DNA from: Candidatus Saccharimonadota bacterium
GTDB lineage: Bacteria > Patescibacteriota > Saccharimonadia > Saccharimonadales > Saccharimonadaceae
Assembly (NCBI GenBank): GCA_017480095.1
Contig: JAFVBG010000003.1
Coordinates: 246,680 to 310,679 of the forward strand
Direction: 5' to 3'
DNA: 64,000 bases
In this document: positions 9,663 to 18,402 of the stretch, piece by piece
How positions within the stretch are numbered: position 1 is the first letter of the stretch
How the letters are laid out: the number at the start of each line of letters is the position of its first letter
Notes under the pieces: generated by a model
Told to the model about the DNA's origin: nothing
Database searches by the model: none
The model's input: only the letters and a program-made list of their open reading frames with translations
Translations under genes and position numbers: made by a program

Positions 9663-10214
9663 TTAAACTTTTTTCGCAGTAATAATTAGCCGATGAGAGA
9701 AGTCCATGCCGCCCAGTGGCTCGCCCGCGCAAGTCATCAAGATGACAGTCGGCTCATTTTCATTTCTTAAAATTTGAGACATTTTAATATCACCCTTGGC
9801 TTCGGTTCTAACGTCGCTGACGATATATGTACCATCTTCGTAATCAATCTCATCGCCAACTTCAAGATAGTGTAGATTTTCAAAAATCGTGGCGGAGTGC
9901 CCAATTAGCAAGGTCTTGTTCTCATGTGAACGATATGAGCCAGCTAGATATTGCGGCGCGTTTAGAGTGTTGCGCTCCATCTTGACCTTGATCACTGGCG
10001 TGCTCAGACCAATGGCGCGAATGTCGAGGTACTCTTCTGCAATGGCAATCTCCGAAGAACGGACTTCCGCCGAAGTCTCAGCTGGCTGGAAACCAACGAT
10101 GAGAAAAGCTGGAATGGCAATTGCATAGAAAAACGCAAGTGCAACTTTAACACGATGCACAGTGCATTTACGTGCAAACCTCGCAGAAAACTCCTTCTCT
10201 ATGACACTTCCCAT
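9663..10214 (-). CDS. Sortase family transpeptidase (first of two)
   Basis: 183 residues with an N-terminal membrane anchor (about 24-42) and a sortase barrel. The catalytic triad is visible as H106 (LIGHSA), C162 (LMTCAGE) and R175 (SHRLII). Sortases cleave a C-terminal sorting signal and join surface proteins to the wall or to each other. It follows the second sortase gene (10290-10985), but a terminator lies between them and it has its own TATAAT ten bases before ATG. No clear LPxTG-type substrate is encoded in this window. Confidence 0.9.
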   Translation of the reverse strand: MGSVIEKEFSARFARKCTVHRVKVALAFFYAIAIPAFLIVGFQPAETSAEVRSSEIAIAEEYLDIRAIGLSTPVIKVKMERNTLNAPQYLAGSYRSHENKTLLIGHSATIFENLHYLEVGDEIDYEDGTYIVSDVRTEAKGDIKMSQILRNENEPTVILMTCAGEPLGGMDFSHRLIITAKKV

Positions 10215-10243
10215 TTATGCTTATATTATACACGAGCGGAATC

Positions 10244-10273
10244 AAAAAATCCAGCATTTTTGACTGGATTTTT
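10244..10273 (-). terminator. Terminator of the second sortase gene
   Basis: On the minus strand AAAATCCAG and CTGGATTTT form a stem with a nine-base loop, followed by T residues. It lies just downstream of the sortase gene at 10290-10985. Confidence 0.8.
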
Positions 10274-10289
10274 GAAAAAACTTGGCGGA

Positions 10290-10985
10290 TTATTTCGTCT
10301 CGGTGGCGAAGATGAGGGTACGATGAGTGGCCTTGCCATCGCCTAAATTAGTACCATCGCAAGTCATGAGGACATAATCATATACGCCACTACGGTATTT
10401 GCCAGCCGGGAAACCAGTATTCATACTACCATTTGCGCCCATAAACCTATCGGCGTCCTCTTTTAGCATTGTCACCTTCTTGACTACTCGATATTCTTTC
10501 GTAACGCCATTCAATGTAATCTTAAAAGTAGTTTTGCCCTCGATGAAGTTCATAATGGGGCCAAACTTGTCGCTCGTATTGTGCGCATATAATAATTTGC
10601 CGTAGAGACCAGCTTCGCCCCCTGGATTTTTATCCCGAACAATATTATTCGTAAAAAAGATGTCAATACGGTTATTTCCGACCGTAACATAGTTTAGTGA
10701 CGATGTCTTTTTAGTCGTTAAAACACTTGTGGAGGTGCCACTTGCTGCGCTAGCTACATTGATCGTCGCCGTTCGAATCGTATTTTGCGTTTCTACCGCT
10801 ATTTTTTCGGTTTTTACAGAGGTAGAAACACTGGAGAGCTCCACCGTCCGACGCAGGGTCGAATTTTCAGTAACAGGAGTAAAATCTGGCGTAAAAATCG
10901 GCAAAATAGCCAAAATACCGCCAAAAATCAGGGTAAGAATAACATTTAGATATACAAAAAGTATATTTTTCGTAAAATGACCCAT
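10290..10985 (-). CDS. Sortase family transpeptidase (second of two)
   Basis: 231 residues with an N-terminal membrane segment (about 8-31), a Ser/Thr-rich stalk (about 40-95) and a sortase domain. The catalytic residues are H135 (LLYAHNTS), C209 (LMTCDG) and R222 (ATHRTLIF). It differs clearly from the neighbouring sortase in stalk length and loops, so the two probably use different signals. Its promoter is TTGACA at 11045-11040, 17 bp, TATAAT at 11022-11017, with a leader of about 25 nt. Confidence 0.88.
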   Translation of the reverse strand: MGHFTKNILFVYLNVILTLIFGGILAILPIFTPDFTPVTENSTLRRTVELSSVSTSVKTEKIAVETQNTIRTATINVASAASGTSTSVLTTKKTSSLNYVTVGNNRIDIFFTNNIVRDKNPGGEAGLYGKLLYAHNTSDKFGPIMNFIEGKTTFKITLNGVTKEYRVVKKVTMLKEDADRFMGANGSMNTGFPAGKYRSGVYDYVLMTCDGTNLGDGKATHRTLIFATETK

Positions 10986-11016
10986 GTTAGATTCCCAATT
11001 AACAGGTTATGCTACC

Positions 11017-11045
11017 ATTATACCACACTTTAGCAATTTTGTCAA
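11017..11045 (-). promoter_or_regulatory. Promoter of the second sortase gene
   Basis: Perfect consensus TTGACA, 17-bp spacer and TATAAT on the minus strand. It abuts the palindromic element that begins at 11049. Confidence 0.85.
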
Positions 11046-11048
11046 TAG

Positions 11049-11171
11049 CAGTATAAGAGAAACTAATTTTCCAGACACGTGTCCGTCCGGCCCATCGCCA
11101 TGGGCGGACGGCACTACTACTCGCCTTGCCAGGCTCCGTACTGTCTGGACAAATTAGTTTCCCCTATACTG
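11049..11171. repeat. Large imperfect palindrome at the 3' end of the ygjP-like gene
   Basis: Outer arms of about 29 bp (11049-11078 and 11143-11171) begin CAGTATA and end TATACTG, with shared AAACTAATTT and CCAGACA blocks. The interior is GC-rich and holds a second hairpin (CCGTCCG with CGGACGG). The right arm contains the stop codon and last codons of the gene at 11164-11709. The transcript end would fold into a long stem with inner hairpins. Confidence 0.8.
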
Positions 11172-11709
11172 CCGGGGAAAACTGCTTAAGTTTGCTACGA
11201 TGAGCTTTGTAACGCGGATCGTGCGAACCGACTTCCGCCCAAAAAGCTGGCGAGTGATCCATATGATTAAGATGAGCAAGCTCGTGCAAAATCACATAAT
11301 CTCGCAAGACCTCTGGCACTTGCATTAAGCCAATATTGAGTGAAATCGTGCGGCTAGACGAACATGAACCCCAACGCGTGCCAGCATGAGATAATCGCAT
11401 TTTATCATAACTATAACCATACAACTTGGCAAAATATTCCAAGCGATACGGAAGATATTCCTTCGCCTTTTTCCTGAGCAGTTTCTTCTTTGCGTCACGC
11501 GCGCGTTGTGCAGAAGGGTCTCTCAGTGGGAGCTTTTCGCGAATCAGCTCGCGATTATGCTCCAAAAACCTGCGGGCCAGAGCTTCGCGCGTATATTTAG
11601 GAACCGACATTTGGAGCCTGCCGGACATGGAAACGGTAAACTTAATCCCAGAAACAAGCGCGTTTTTGCGAACAATAACTTCGCCGAATTCGGGGTCTTC
11701 GATAATCAC
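11164..11709 (-). CDS. YgjP-like zinc metalloprotease (DUF45/WLM-type)
   Basis: 181 residues with the motif H142-E-L-A-H146 and a further H152 in DHSPAFW, the zinc-binding pattern of YgjP/SprT-like minigluzincins. TRWGSCS upstream is a family hallmark. The target is unknown. The GTG start lies 14 bp after the kinase-like gene at 11724-12209, so the two are likely one operon. The last two codons and stop lie in the arm of a large palindrome. Confidence 0.88.
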   Translation of the reverse strand: MIIEDPEFGEVIVRKNALVSGIKFTVSMSGRLQMSVPKYTREALARRFLEHNRELIREKLPLRDPSAQRARDAKKKLLRKKAKEYLPYRLEYFAKLYGYSYDKMRLSHAGTRWGSCSSSRTISLNIGLMQVPEVLRDYVILHELAHLNHMDHSPAFWAEVGSHDPRYKAHRSKLKQFSPAV

Positions 11710-11723
11710 TTTATTTGACCAGT

Positions 11724-12209
11724 CTAGTTGGCAAGCTGAGAGAGCACGGCCTTGAGCTGCATCTGGAACGTCTGGCGACCAGAAAGGGTGATGTAGTTCT
11801 CTACCTCGGCTGGGGCTTCAAGCTTAGCTACACGCTCGTCGTATTCTTCCTTAGCGCGGGAAACAGACTTCAGGCGAGTCTTGAGACGACTCTTGATTGT
11901 ATTGACGTCGGTCTGAATCCAAACTAGGGACGGAACATAGTTGCGAGCACGGAAGAGCTTTTTGATTTCCTCGCGGTCGGCCTCGGTGTCCAAGCCACCT
12001 TCAACGATAACGTTCTGGCCAGTCTGTGCAATCAGATCGAGAATTACGAGCAACTTCGTGCGTGAGAATTTGTGCTCGGCGGCAAGCTCGGTTAAGTTAT
12101 AATATGGAGCACGGAACTGTCGAGAAAACTTCTCGCAGAATGTCGTCTTGCCACTAGCTGGGGCTCCAAACACCAGAATGGCACGTGATTGTGTTCTATT
12201 ACCTTCCAT
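11724..12209 (-). CDS. P-loop ATPase/kinase-like protein
   Basis: 161 residues. A Walker A motif, GAPASGKTT, lies at about residues 15-23, and a VEGG-D segment near residue 70 resembles the lid-proximal part of zeta-toxin or AAA_33-type small-molecule kinases. The C-terminal third is basic and helical. The substrate cannot be named. TAAAAT lies nine bases before ATG. The gene precedes the ygjP-like gene and is probably its operon partner. Confidence 0.75.
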   Translation of the reverse strand: MEGNRTQSRAILVFGAPASGKTTFCEKFSRQFRAPYYNLTELAAEHKFSRTKLLVILDLIAQTGQNVIVEGGLDTEADREEIKKLFRARNYVPSLVWIQTDVNTIKSRLKTRLKSVSRAKEEYDERVAKLEAPAEVENYITLSGRQTFQMQLKAVLSQLAN

Positions 12210-12294
12210 AATAATTTCATTTTAGCATAGCTAATCTGAAAAGACAAGGGTTTACAAGGTTACTCCCTTATAATATAATTAATCAAAGGCTTCT

Positions 12295-12963
12295 ATGCAA
12301 AAACTGGTGGACTATTTATTATCGGTAGATCGGTCCTGGCTTATCACCTGGCTAATGATTTATGTGGGATTTTTGTTGGCAGATGCAATTACTCCAGGCG
12401 AATGGTATGTCACCCTGCTCAAATATGGCGGGATTTTCCTCTGTTTGGTCTATGGGATTCAGAAGTATCGCTCGGATGTCTCGCTTGAGCTAGCCTTGCT
12501 TTTTACCCTGCTGGCAGACACGATTCTCGTGATAGATTCGACTTCGATTATCGGCGTTTTTGTGTTCTGCTTGGCACAGTTCTTTCATCTGGCACGCTTT
12601 CGCAACATTTCACCAGCGACTTTGGCACCCTATATTTTGATTATCATTATCGTCTTCTTCTTTAGCGTGCAGAATGGCATTATTCCAATGTTTGCGATTG
12701 CTTTTGTTTATGGCATGACACTGATTTTAAATTTAATTTTGTCACAAAAGTGGTATCGTCATGAGCCATCAGCACAGTCACTTTGTGCTGCTTCTGGTTT
12801 TTCCCTCTTTCTCTGTTGCGACCTCTGCGTGGCCTGCTCCTATCTTTCTCTTATCGAAGTACTTGCGCCGTTTATTTATCCGCTGGCAAACTACTTCTCT
12901 TGGTTTTTCTACTATCCATCACAAATCTTAATTTCCAACAGTTCCAAACAACTAATTAGCTAA
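12295..12963 (+). CDS. Polytopic membrane protein, possibly YhhN-like
   Basis: 222 residues with about eight hydrophobic segments. The stretch LLFTLLADTILVID, followed by an FxxAQFFHLARF helix, resembles the LVGD...H pattern of the YhhN (lysoplasmalogenase-like) family, but the match is by eye and weak. TATAAT copies lie in the tandem TATAATATAAT about 15 bases before ATG, with AAAGG in between. The 3' end overlaps the convergent deacetylase gene by four bases. Confidence 0.65.
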   Translation: MQKLVDYLLSVDRSWLITWLMIYVGFLLADAITPGEWYVTLLKYGGIFLCLVYGIQKYRSDVSLELALLFTLLADTILVIDSTSIIGVFVFCLAQFFHLARFRNISPATLAPYILIIIIVFFFSVQNGIIPMFAIAFVYGMTLILNLILSQKWYRHEPSAQSLCAASGFSLFLCCDLCVACSYLSLIEVLAPFIYPLANYFSWFFYYPSQILISNSSKQLIS

Positions 12964-13904
12964 TTGTTCACCCCGTGATGGGCAGTATAGGAAGTTGGCG
13001 TTAGTTTTTCAAAGACAAAACCATGTTCTTGACCATATTGAATGATTCGCTCCACCGCGTCAACCGAGAAACTCTTGATGTCATGCTGCAAGACTACCTC
13101 GCCATTTGAAAACTTACCCATGCCCGCCACGACGTTACGATAGACCACGTCGGACGAAGTGGTATTGCCGGCATCTCCAGAGCTAACATTCCAGTCAAAA
13201 TAAGCATAGCCACGGTTTTGCACTTCTTTTGTTAATCTTGTCATGATGCCACGATTATAATTAGCGCTGACAGTATTTGAGCTGCCACCTGGGAAGCGAA
13301 TCATAGTGGCATCGTAGCCAGTAATCCGTTTCACACGCGCCTTCACTGCGTCAAGATCACTGAAATAGGCGGCATCACTTGCATAAATCTTAGCGTAATT
13401 ATGCGAACAAGTGTGCAATGCAACGGCATGCCCCTCGTCATATTCACGTTTAATCAGACTATCATCCCCAGCGCAAGTAACGAAGAAGGTAGCCTTGGCA
13501 TTGTATTTTTTCAGTACGTCGAGCAATTTTGCCGTATAAGCCCCCGGACCATCATCAAAGGTCAGATAAACAACCTTACTAAGATTGCCACCGTGTGTAA
13601 CTGGTGCCGGCTGCGAAGCCGGTTGCGGGGTAGTCTGTGGCTGAGGCTCGGTTTCGGCTATGGGGATGGGCTTTTCGACTACTTTTTCAACTTTAGTCTC
13701 TGCAACAAATTCATGCGGGACACTTACAGTTTCAGCATCATATGGAACGAGCATGCTAGCCATTACCGCAACTAACAAACCTCCAAATAAGAGCGTCAAG
13801 CCCAAAAACACCCCTGTAATCTGGCGATGCCGTCGCTTATCGGGTGACAAATGGTCTGGCAAGTCAATATTGGAATCGGCCGAACGAATCCTAAAATAGC
13901 TCAT
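12960..13904 (-). CDS. Membrane-anchored polysaccharide deacetylase (NodB domain)
   Basis: 314 residues with a membrane anchor at about 32-54, a Pro/Gln/Thr-rich linker and a carbohydrate-esterase-4 domain from about residue 108. Motifs are TFDDGPG (catalytic and metal aspartates), HTCSHNY (metal histidines) and RFPGGSS. It probably removes acetyl groups from peptidoglycan or another surface glycan outside the membrane. TATAAT (13916-13911) ends six bases before ATG, so the mRNA is likely leaderless. Confidence 0.93.
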   Translation of the reverse strand: MSYFRIRSADSNIDLPDHLSPDKRRHRQITGVFLGLTLLFGGLLVAVMASMLVPYDAETVSVPHEFVAETKVEKVVEKPIPIAETEPQPQTTPQPASQPAPVTHGGNLSKVVYLTFDDGPGAYTAKLLDVLKKYNAKATFFVTCAGDDSLIKREYDEGHAVALHTCSHNYAKIYASDAAYFSDLDAVKARVKRITGYDATMIRFPGGSSNTVSANYNRGIMTRLTKEVQNRGYAYFDWNVSSGDAGNTTSSDVVYRNVVAGMGKFSNGEVVLQHDIKSFSVDAVERIIQYGQEHGFVFEKLTPTSYTAHHGVNN

Positions 13905-13920
13905 AGTTCAATTATAGCAT

Positions 13921-13946
13921 AAAAATCCGCCATTACTGGCGGATTT
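13921..13946 (-). terminator. Isolated terminator upstream of the deacetylase promoter
   Basis: On the minus strand AATCCGCCA, GTAA, TGGCGGATT and TTT form a clean hairpin. No minus-strand gene lies directly upstream (the next gene is on the plus strand from 14233), so it insulates the deacetylase promoter or belongs to a lost gene. Confidence 0.65.
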
Positions 13947-14232
13947 GTCGTTTTTCAAATATGTGTTTGCACGTCAGCTTGGAGAATTTCCCTTTTGTTT
14001 TTCAAAACCATTGTTTTGCACCAGTTTTCTTATTTGCCGTCCCTTTTTTTGGTGCATGGGGACGAACAATGCTACAACCGTAGAGAGGTGAGCATAATTG
14101 TTCATAATGCAATTAATGCTATTCAATATACCATGCAGCTAGTGGTATGATATAATGATGAAGAGCAGATAGTTCTTACTTGTCATTGGAAATATCGAAG
14201 CCCCCCCTAAAATAGAATAGATACAATACCAT
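13947..14232. other. Intergenic region before the transposase
   Basis: No gene is visible. It contains a run of seven C at about 14203-14209 and a plus-strand TATAAT near 14151. It may hold the left end of the insertion sequence, but no matching inverted repeat was found on the far side. Confidence 0.4.
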
Positions 14233-15444
14233 ATGAGTCTCAGTGTTCGTAATCGCCAAAAGCGACGAAGTGAAAAATTCAAACAGTCCGTTGCTCTTCT
14301 TGTAGAGGATGGGGAGTCCGCAATAGGACTAGCCGCAAAATTCAACATTCCTCTTTCCACTATTTACTATTGGCATGATGAATATACCCCGCAAACCACA
14401 GTTAATAGCATATGGAATAAGCGCCGACTTAAAGAAAACGCTAATCGATCTAAAAGGGTTCAGTTAGAGCTAGAACTCTTGCGAAATTCCCCGTTTATCC
14501 AAACAGCAGATCGGACAGAGCGGATGATTGTAATGGAAGATTTATTGAAAAAAGATACTACCGATTCAATCACTGCCGAGTTACTCTGCGAAGCTTTCGA
14601 TATAGACAAATCCACCTTCCGGCATTTTCGCTTTGATGGAAAGCATGGAGATACACAGCTATGTAGACGTAGAAAACGCTTGGAATCTCGAATTTTGAAA
14701 ATATATCACGATTCCAATAATACGTATGGAGCTTTAAAGATTCTGCATCTACTCAGAGGTAAGTATCATGAACGCGTTTCAGTAGACTATGTACGAAAAA
14801 TAATGAGAGATTTAGGAATAGTCGGGACTACACCAAAGCAAATTAAGCGCAAATTACGGACAATAGTAAAATATTATGACGAGAAGAGAAATATTTTAAA
14901 GCAGGATTTTTGTGCAACTAAGCCAAATGAAAAGTGGGTTTCAGACTCAAAACAATTCGTAGGTGCCAGGGGATTAATAAAGGAGATTTGCATCGTCGAG
15001 GATTTGTATGCCAGAAAAATAGTTTCATACCATATTGGAACCACAGAGAATACTAATCTGGTAGCAAAAACGCTCCGTAAGGCAATTGGAGCACGAGTAA
15101 TAGTGGATAATTTAGTTCTCCATACTGACAATAGTAGTGCAAATATCTCGATTCGCTACAATACCCTAATCCGCAGTAACGGTATAATTCATTCTTACTC
15201 CGGCAAGGGTAACCCGTTTGATGATGCCCCGGGAGAATCTTTCTTTTCTCATTTCTCGGCTGAATTATTGGTAGATGCTGCAAAAGAGCATCCCTTTCGC
15301 TCCGAACATGATATGAAAGAACGTATCGCCAAGTTTGTTGATGAATATAATAACAAACGCCCTCACAGGTTCAATGATTATCTCACTCCAACACAAAAAG
15401 AAAGTCAATATATAAGAAAACATAATGTAAGGGTTAATAGGTAG
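14233..15444 (+). mobile_element. IS3-family-type transposase, single fused reading frame
   Basis: 403 residues that combine an N-terminal helix-turn-helix (QSVALLVEDGESAIGLAAKF...STIYYW), a middle HTH_21-like segment (KIYHDSNNTYGALKIL) and a C-terminal rve integrase core. The catalytic acidic residues sit in WVSDSKQF (D), LHTDNSS (D) and PGESFFSHFSAELL (E). Classical IS3 members make this protein by frameshifting between two frames; here it is one uninterrupted frame. The frame looks intact, but terminal inverted repeats and target duplication could not be identified, so mobility is uncertain. It opens an AT-rich island that runs to about 19.6 kb. Confidence 0.88.
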
Positions 15445-15482
15445 GAGTATAAAACTCTACTTGATAGGAACTTATATTATTT

Positions 15483-15515
15483 GTAAAATTCGGAATACCA
15501 CTCCAAATTTTACGG
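15483..15515. repeat. 32-bp palindromic repeat, copy 1
   Basis: Left arm GTAAAATTCGGAATA, then a short loop, then an arm ending CTCCAAATTTTACG. It lies in the otherwise empty 240-bp gap between the transposase and the HNH gene. Near-identical copies lie at 16948-16980 and 18285-18316. Confidence 0.9.
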
Positions 15516-15683
15516 AATGACATCTAATCCAAAATATAATTATAATAACAGCAACTTTCCTATTACGCCTGCGACATTGGTAAATTATTACTAGCTCTTT
15601 TCCCAAAATACTAATTGGTTGGTTGTGGCTTGGGAGGCAATAACACTGGTGTTTATCGGGGGAAAATGGTATAATATATTATT

Positions 15684-16685
15684 ATGAATCGTTCTGATAA
15701 CTGGGAAAACGAGAGATATATCTATGAGAAATTGAAACAAGAGAATGTCTTCAAATATTGGAAGAAAGTTCAATTTGATTGCCAGACTGGAAAGTGTGCT
15801 TGGTGCGAAAAACCCATGCAATACCGCTATGCCGAAACAGACCACATTAAACCGTTATACTATGGCGGTACCAGCGAAGCTCATAATCTTGTTCTCTGCC
15901 ATCATAATTGTAATAAACAAAAATCTACGAGAATGGACTATGCGCGTCCACATTGGATAAAACCTAACCGCTATGACGTCGGAGTGAATGGTAGATATCG
16001 GACACTGAAAGCGAAATTGGAAAACGATAATAATTACCTCGGGGCAAAAAGAGAGCAAGTAATTAACCCTAAGCCATATTCAGGTTTATCTACAAGTAAC
16101 CATAAAGCCGAAGTAAAGCAAAAGAATAACGCCATACGAATTGTCTTCAAGGTACTTTATGTTCTTGTGGTTGCTTTGGTTGGTTTGCTCTGCGTTTTCT
16201 TATTATTGAAATATATACACCCAGCCACTTCTTTAAACGGGCAGAACACAACTACCCAGAATACGACGAACCAAAATGGGGTAATGCAAGCTGATCCAGA
16301 TTTGAAGAACAAGCAGCTTGCCCAATCTATCTTGGCAAGCTATGTGAGTTATTTCAACAACTATTATGACAAGTATAAGGGCTCATGGAGTCTTCCACCG
16401 GATGAATATAATTGTGCCAATTGGCCAATGAGTTCAGGATGTAGATTATCCGTATATGGTGGAGCAAAAGTTCCAGATGGCTATACTTATTCTGTAAATA
16501 GCCTAGAAAACAAGAAAGTATTCCAGCAGAATGGAACTATACCACATGCTTCAAAGACCAATGCAGCTCTCTATAAAAAGGCACGATGCGGCGACAGCGG
16601 CAATGTGATTGGCGGAACTGAGGCGAAAAATGCCGCCGTAGTAATTCAATTGTCGGACGATAGCTATTATTGTGTTGAAAATTAG
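15684..16685 (+). CDS. HNH-domain protein with a transmembrane helix and extracytoplasmic C-terminal domain
   Basis: 333 residues. Residues 30-80 form an HNH nuclease-like zinc motif: C38-x2-C41, D53-H54, N68, H73/H74 and C76-N-x-Q-K. A basic linker leads to one transmembrane helix (about 153-177), then a Thr/Asn/Gln-rich stalk and a domain of about 130 residues with three cysteines, which by the positive-inside rule should be outside. The tail loosely resembles pilin-like domains of CPR proteins. An HNH domain anchored to the inner face of the membrane is unusual. TATAAT lies eight bases before ATG. It is flanked by the transposase and a HepT remnant. Confidence 0.8.
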   Translation: MNRSDNWENERYIYEKLKQENVFKYWKKVQFDCQTGKCAWCEKPMQYRYAETDHIKPLYYGGTSEAHNLVLCHHNCNKQKSTRMDYARPHWIKPNRYDVGVNGRYRTLKAKLENDNNYLGAKREQVINPKPYSGLSTSNHKAEVKQKNNAIRIVFKVLYVLVVALVGLLCVFLLLKYIHPATSLNGQNTTTQNTTNQNGVMQADPDLKNKQLAQSILASYVSYFNNYYDKYKGSWSLPPDEYNCANWPMSSGCRLSVYGGAKVPDGYTYSVNSLENKKVFQQNGTIPHASKTNAALYKKARCGDSGNVIGGTEAKNAAVVIQLSDDSYYCVEN

Positions 16686-16742
16686 GATTCTATTTAGATT
16701 TCCGCTTAAAACTTCCTGTTTCTGCAGTCATAAGAGTTCGTT

Positions 16743-16910
16743 TTAGGACTTTCCGATTTGTTTGGCGCAGAAATCACGAAGGGCGGGGATATCGTCGTTT
16801 ACCGTATTCCACATGCGTTCTACATCAATCTTTCCATAGTCGTGTGTCAATATATTTCTAAACCCGATGATAGCATGCCAAGGAATTTCTGAGTGGGCGT
16901 CTTTTAGATT
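16743..16910 (-). pseudogene. Truncated HepT-like (DUF86) toxin remnant, copy 1
   Basis: The minus strand encodes about 55 residues of a HepT C-terminus, including the HEPN motif in GFRNILTHDYG (R-x4-H-x-Y) and the ending DFCAKQIGKS. A stop codon lies directly upstream of the frame (16913-16911), so the N-terminal half is gone. No MntA partner is adjacent. A related remnant lies at 19112-19311. Confidence 0.8.
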
Positions 16911-16947
16911 CTAGCTAATATTAGTATTTTTCCGGCTACTAGATTTC

Positions 16948-16980
16948 GCAAAATTCGGAATACCACTCCAAATTTTACGG
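16948..16980. repeat. 32-bp palindromic repeat, copy 2
   Basis: Same palindrome as at 15483-15515 with one change in the first arm (GCAAAATTCGG). It ends one base from the stop codon of the DUF4143 ATPase gene. Confidence 0.9.
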
Positions 16981-16981
16981 A

Positions 16982-18262
16982 CTAGATGTATTCTACTGGT
17001 ACCGCAATTACGCCATTTCCCACTGGAACGATTTCTTTTACATTACAGATTATCGTCCCTGGCATCACTTGATTTTCACCCGCCTCCTTTTCAAGTGTAG
17101 CAAAGTTCTTTGTGGCATCCACGGTTGGCGTAGTAGATGTCTTTTTAATCTCAATTGGGTAGAGTTTACCCTCGTCATGGATGATTAAGTCTATTTCCTT
17201 CTGATCATAGCTACGGTAATAATACAACTTGTTCTGGGGATCGATACCGCAGTTCCAGAAGGACTTCAGAATCTCATTAAAAACATAAGTCTCGAAGATT
17301 GCCCCGCTATAAGCACTGTTTTGCAACAACTCACTGCCACTATAGCCAGCAAGATAACTCGCTAAGCCAGTGTCGGTAAAATAGAGTTTTGGCCGTTTAA
17401 TTGCCCGAGAATTAGCATTATTGGAATAAGGTTGGACAAGATGTACAAGATAAGTATTCTTTGCGATGGAAAGCCACTCGTCTGCCGTCTTTGAATCTAT
17501 TTGTACGTCAGAAGCAATACTAGATGCATTATATTCCTGCCCAGTCCGTGCCGCAAGACAGGAAAGGAAACGCAAGAATTTAGTTTCGTCCTTTACGGCA
17601 GCAATAGAACGGACATCTCGTTCAAGATAAGTTTTGAGATATCCAGAATAGAATTGATCAGTTCTAAGATTTGGGTTAATATATAGTTCTGGGTAGCAGC
17701 CACGAATAATACGTTCAAACATCTCCACAGAGTCCAAATGTTTGGAACAGGTGCGGTTGCCAATGCTCGTATGGTCTGGAATAAACGGAGCTTGCTGTAG
17801 TAGCATCGTGGTACCATCAATCTCTCTTGCATTAAAGGCATATAGATTATATGGAAGGATTCGCCCGGCGAGAGATTCGCTAATCTGTTCCATGGTCTCA
17901 AAAACCTGCGAACCTGTGAGATAATAAAGCGTCCCTATAGACTGGTGAGTTTCAAACAGGGCTTTTTTGCGCGCCTGATCCACACGCATCTTAATATAGG
18001 ACAAGAGATTGGGCGCGTATTGAAACTCATCTATAATTAACGGGGTGCCAAGAGCATCTAGGAATGACTCTGGGTCTTCATTTGCTTGGATTCTCAGCGC
18101 GAGATCATCCAATGTTACAGACCGAGGTTTTGTAGGTAGGTTGCCCGAAAGATATTCCAGAAAAGTGCTTTTCCCGACTTGACGTGGACCAGCTAATAAG
18201 ATAACGGGCATGGCATTAAAATCATTCGCTATGCCTTCGATAATTCTGTGCTTATATTCCAT
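16982..18262 (-). CDS. AAA ATPase with DUF4143 and PD-(D/E)xK-like tail
   Basis: 426 residues from the chosen start. Walker A is GPRQVGKS, Walker B is LIIDEFQY and a sensor-like YYLTGSQ follows. DUF4143 covers about residues 200-400. It closes with an E-I-D..P-I-E-I-K-K pattern of the restriction-endonuclease-like fold. The family is widespread and highly mobile, with no settled function. The start at 18262 is chosen because TATAAT (18274-18269) ends six bases before it; an in-frame extension of 36 codons would run through the promoter and a palindrome. The gene is bracketed by two copies of the 32-bp palindrome, the upstream one covering the -35 region. Confidence 0.9.
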   Translation of the reverse strand: MEYKHRIIEGIANDFNAMPVILLAGPRQVGKSTFLEYLSGNLPTKPRSVTLDDLALRIQANEDPESFLDALGTPLIIDEFQYAPNLLSYIKMRVDQARKKALFETHQSIGTLYYLTGSQVFETMEQISESLAGRILPYNLYAFNAREIDGTTMLLQQAPFIPDHTSIGNRTCSKHLDSVEMFERIIRGCYPELYINPNLRTDQFYSGYLKTYLERDVRSIAAVKDETKFLRFLSCLAARTGQEYNASSIASDVQIDSKTADEWLSIAKNTYLVHLVQPYSNNANSRAIKRPKLYFTDTGLASYLAGYSGSELLQNSAYSGAIFETYVFNEILKSFWNCGIDPQNKLYYYRSYDQKEIDLIIHDEGKLYPIEIKKTSTTPTVDATKNFATLEKEAGENQVMPGTIICNVKEIVPVGNGVIAVPVEYI

Positions 18263-18284
18263 ACCTTGATTATACCACGTTTTC

Positions 18285-18316
18285 GTAAAATTCGGAATAC
18301 TATTCCAAATTTTACG
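18285..18316. repeat. 32-bp palindromic repeat, copy 3 (overlaps -35 region of the ATPase gene)
   Basis: The most symmetric copy: GTAAAATTCGGAATA against TATTCCAAATTTTAC with one mismatch. It spans about -22 to -54 relative to the predicted leaderless start of the ATPase gene, a position suited to an operator. Confidence 0.9.
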
Positions 18317-18402
18317 AAATTGATAACAAGCCGGAAAAGACATCTTCATATAGTTGAAGATATATTCCATCTTCTCTTGATCGGATTTTGATGAAAATTA
18401 TA

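Noticed and set aside
14141..15683. Terminal inverted repeats for the transposase
   Set aside because: A C-run on the left has no convincing inverted partner on the right, so IS ends are not reported.
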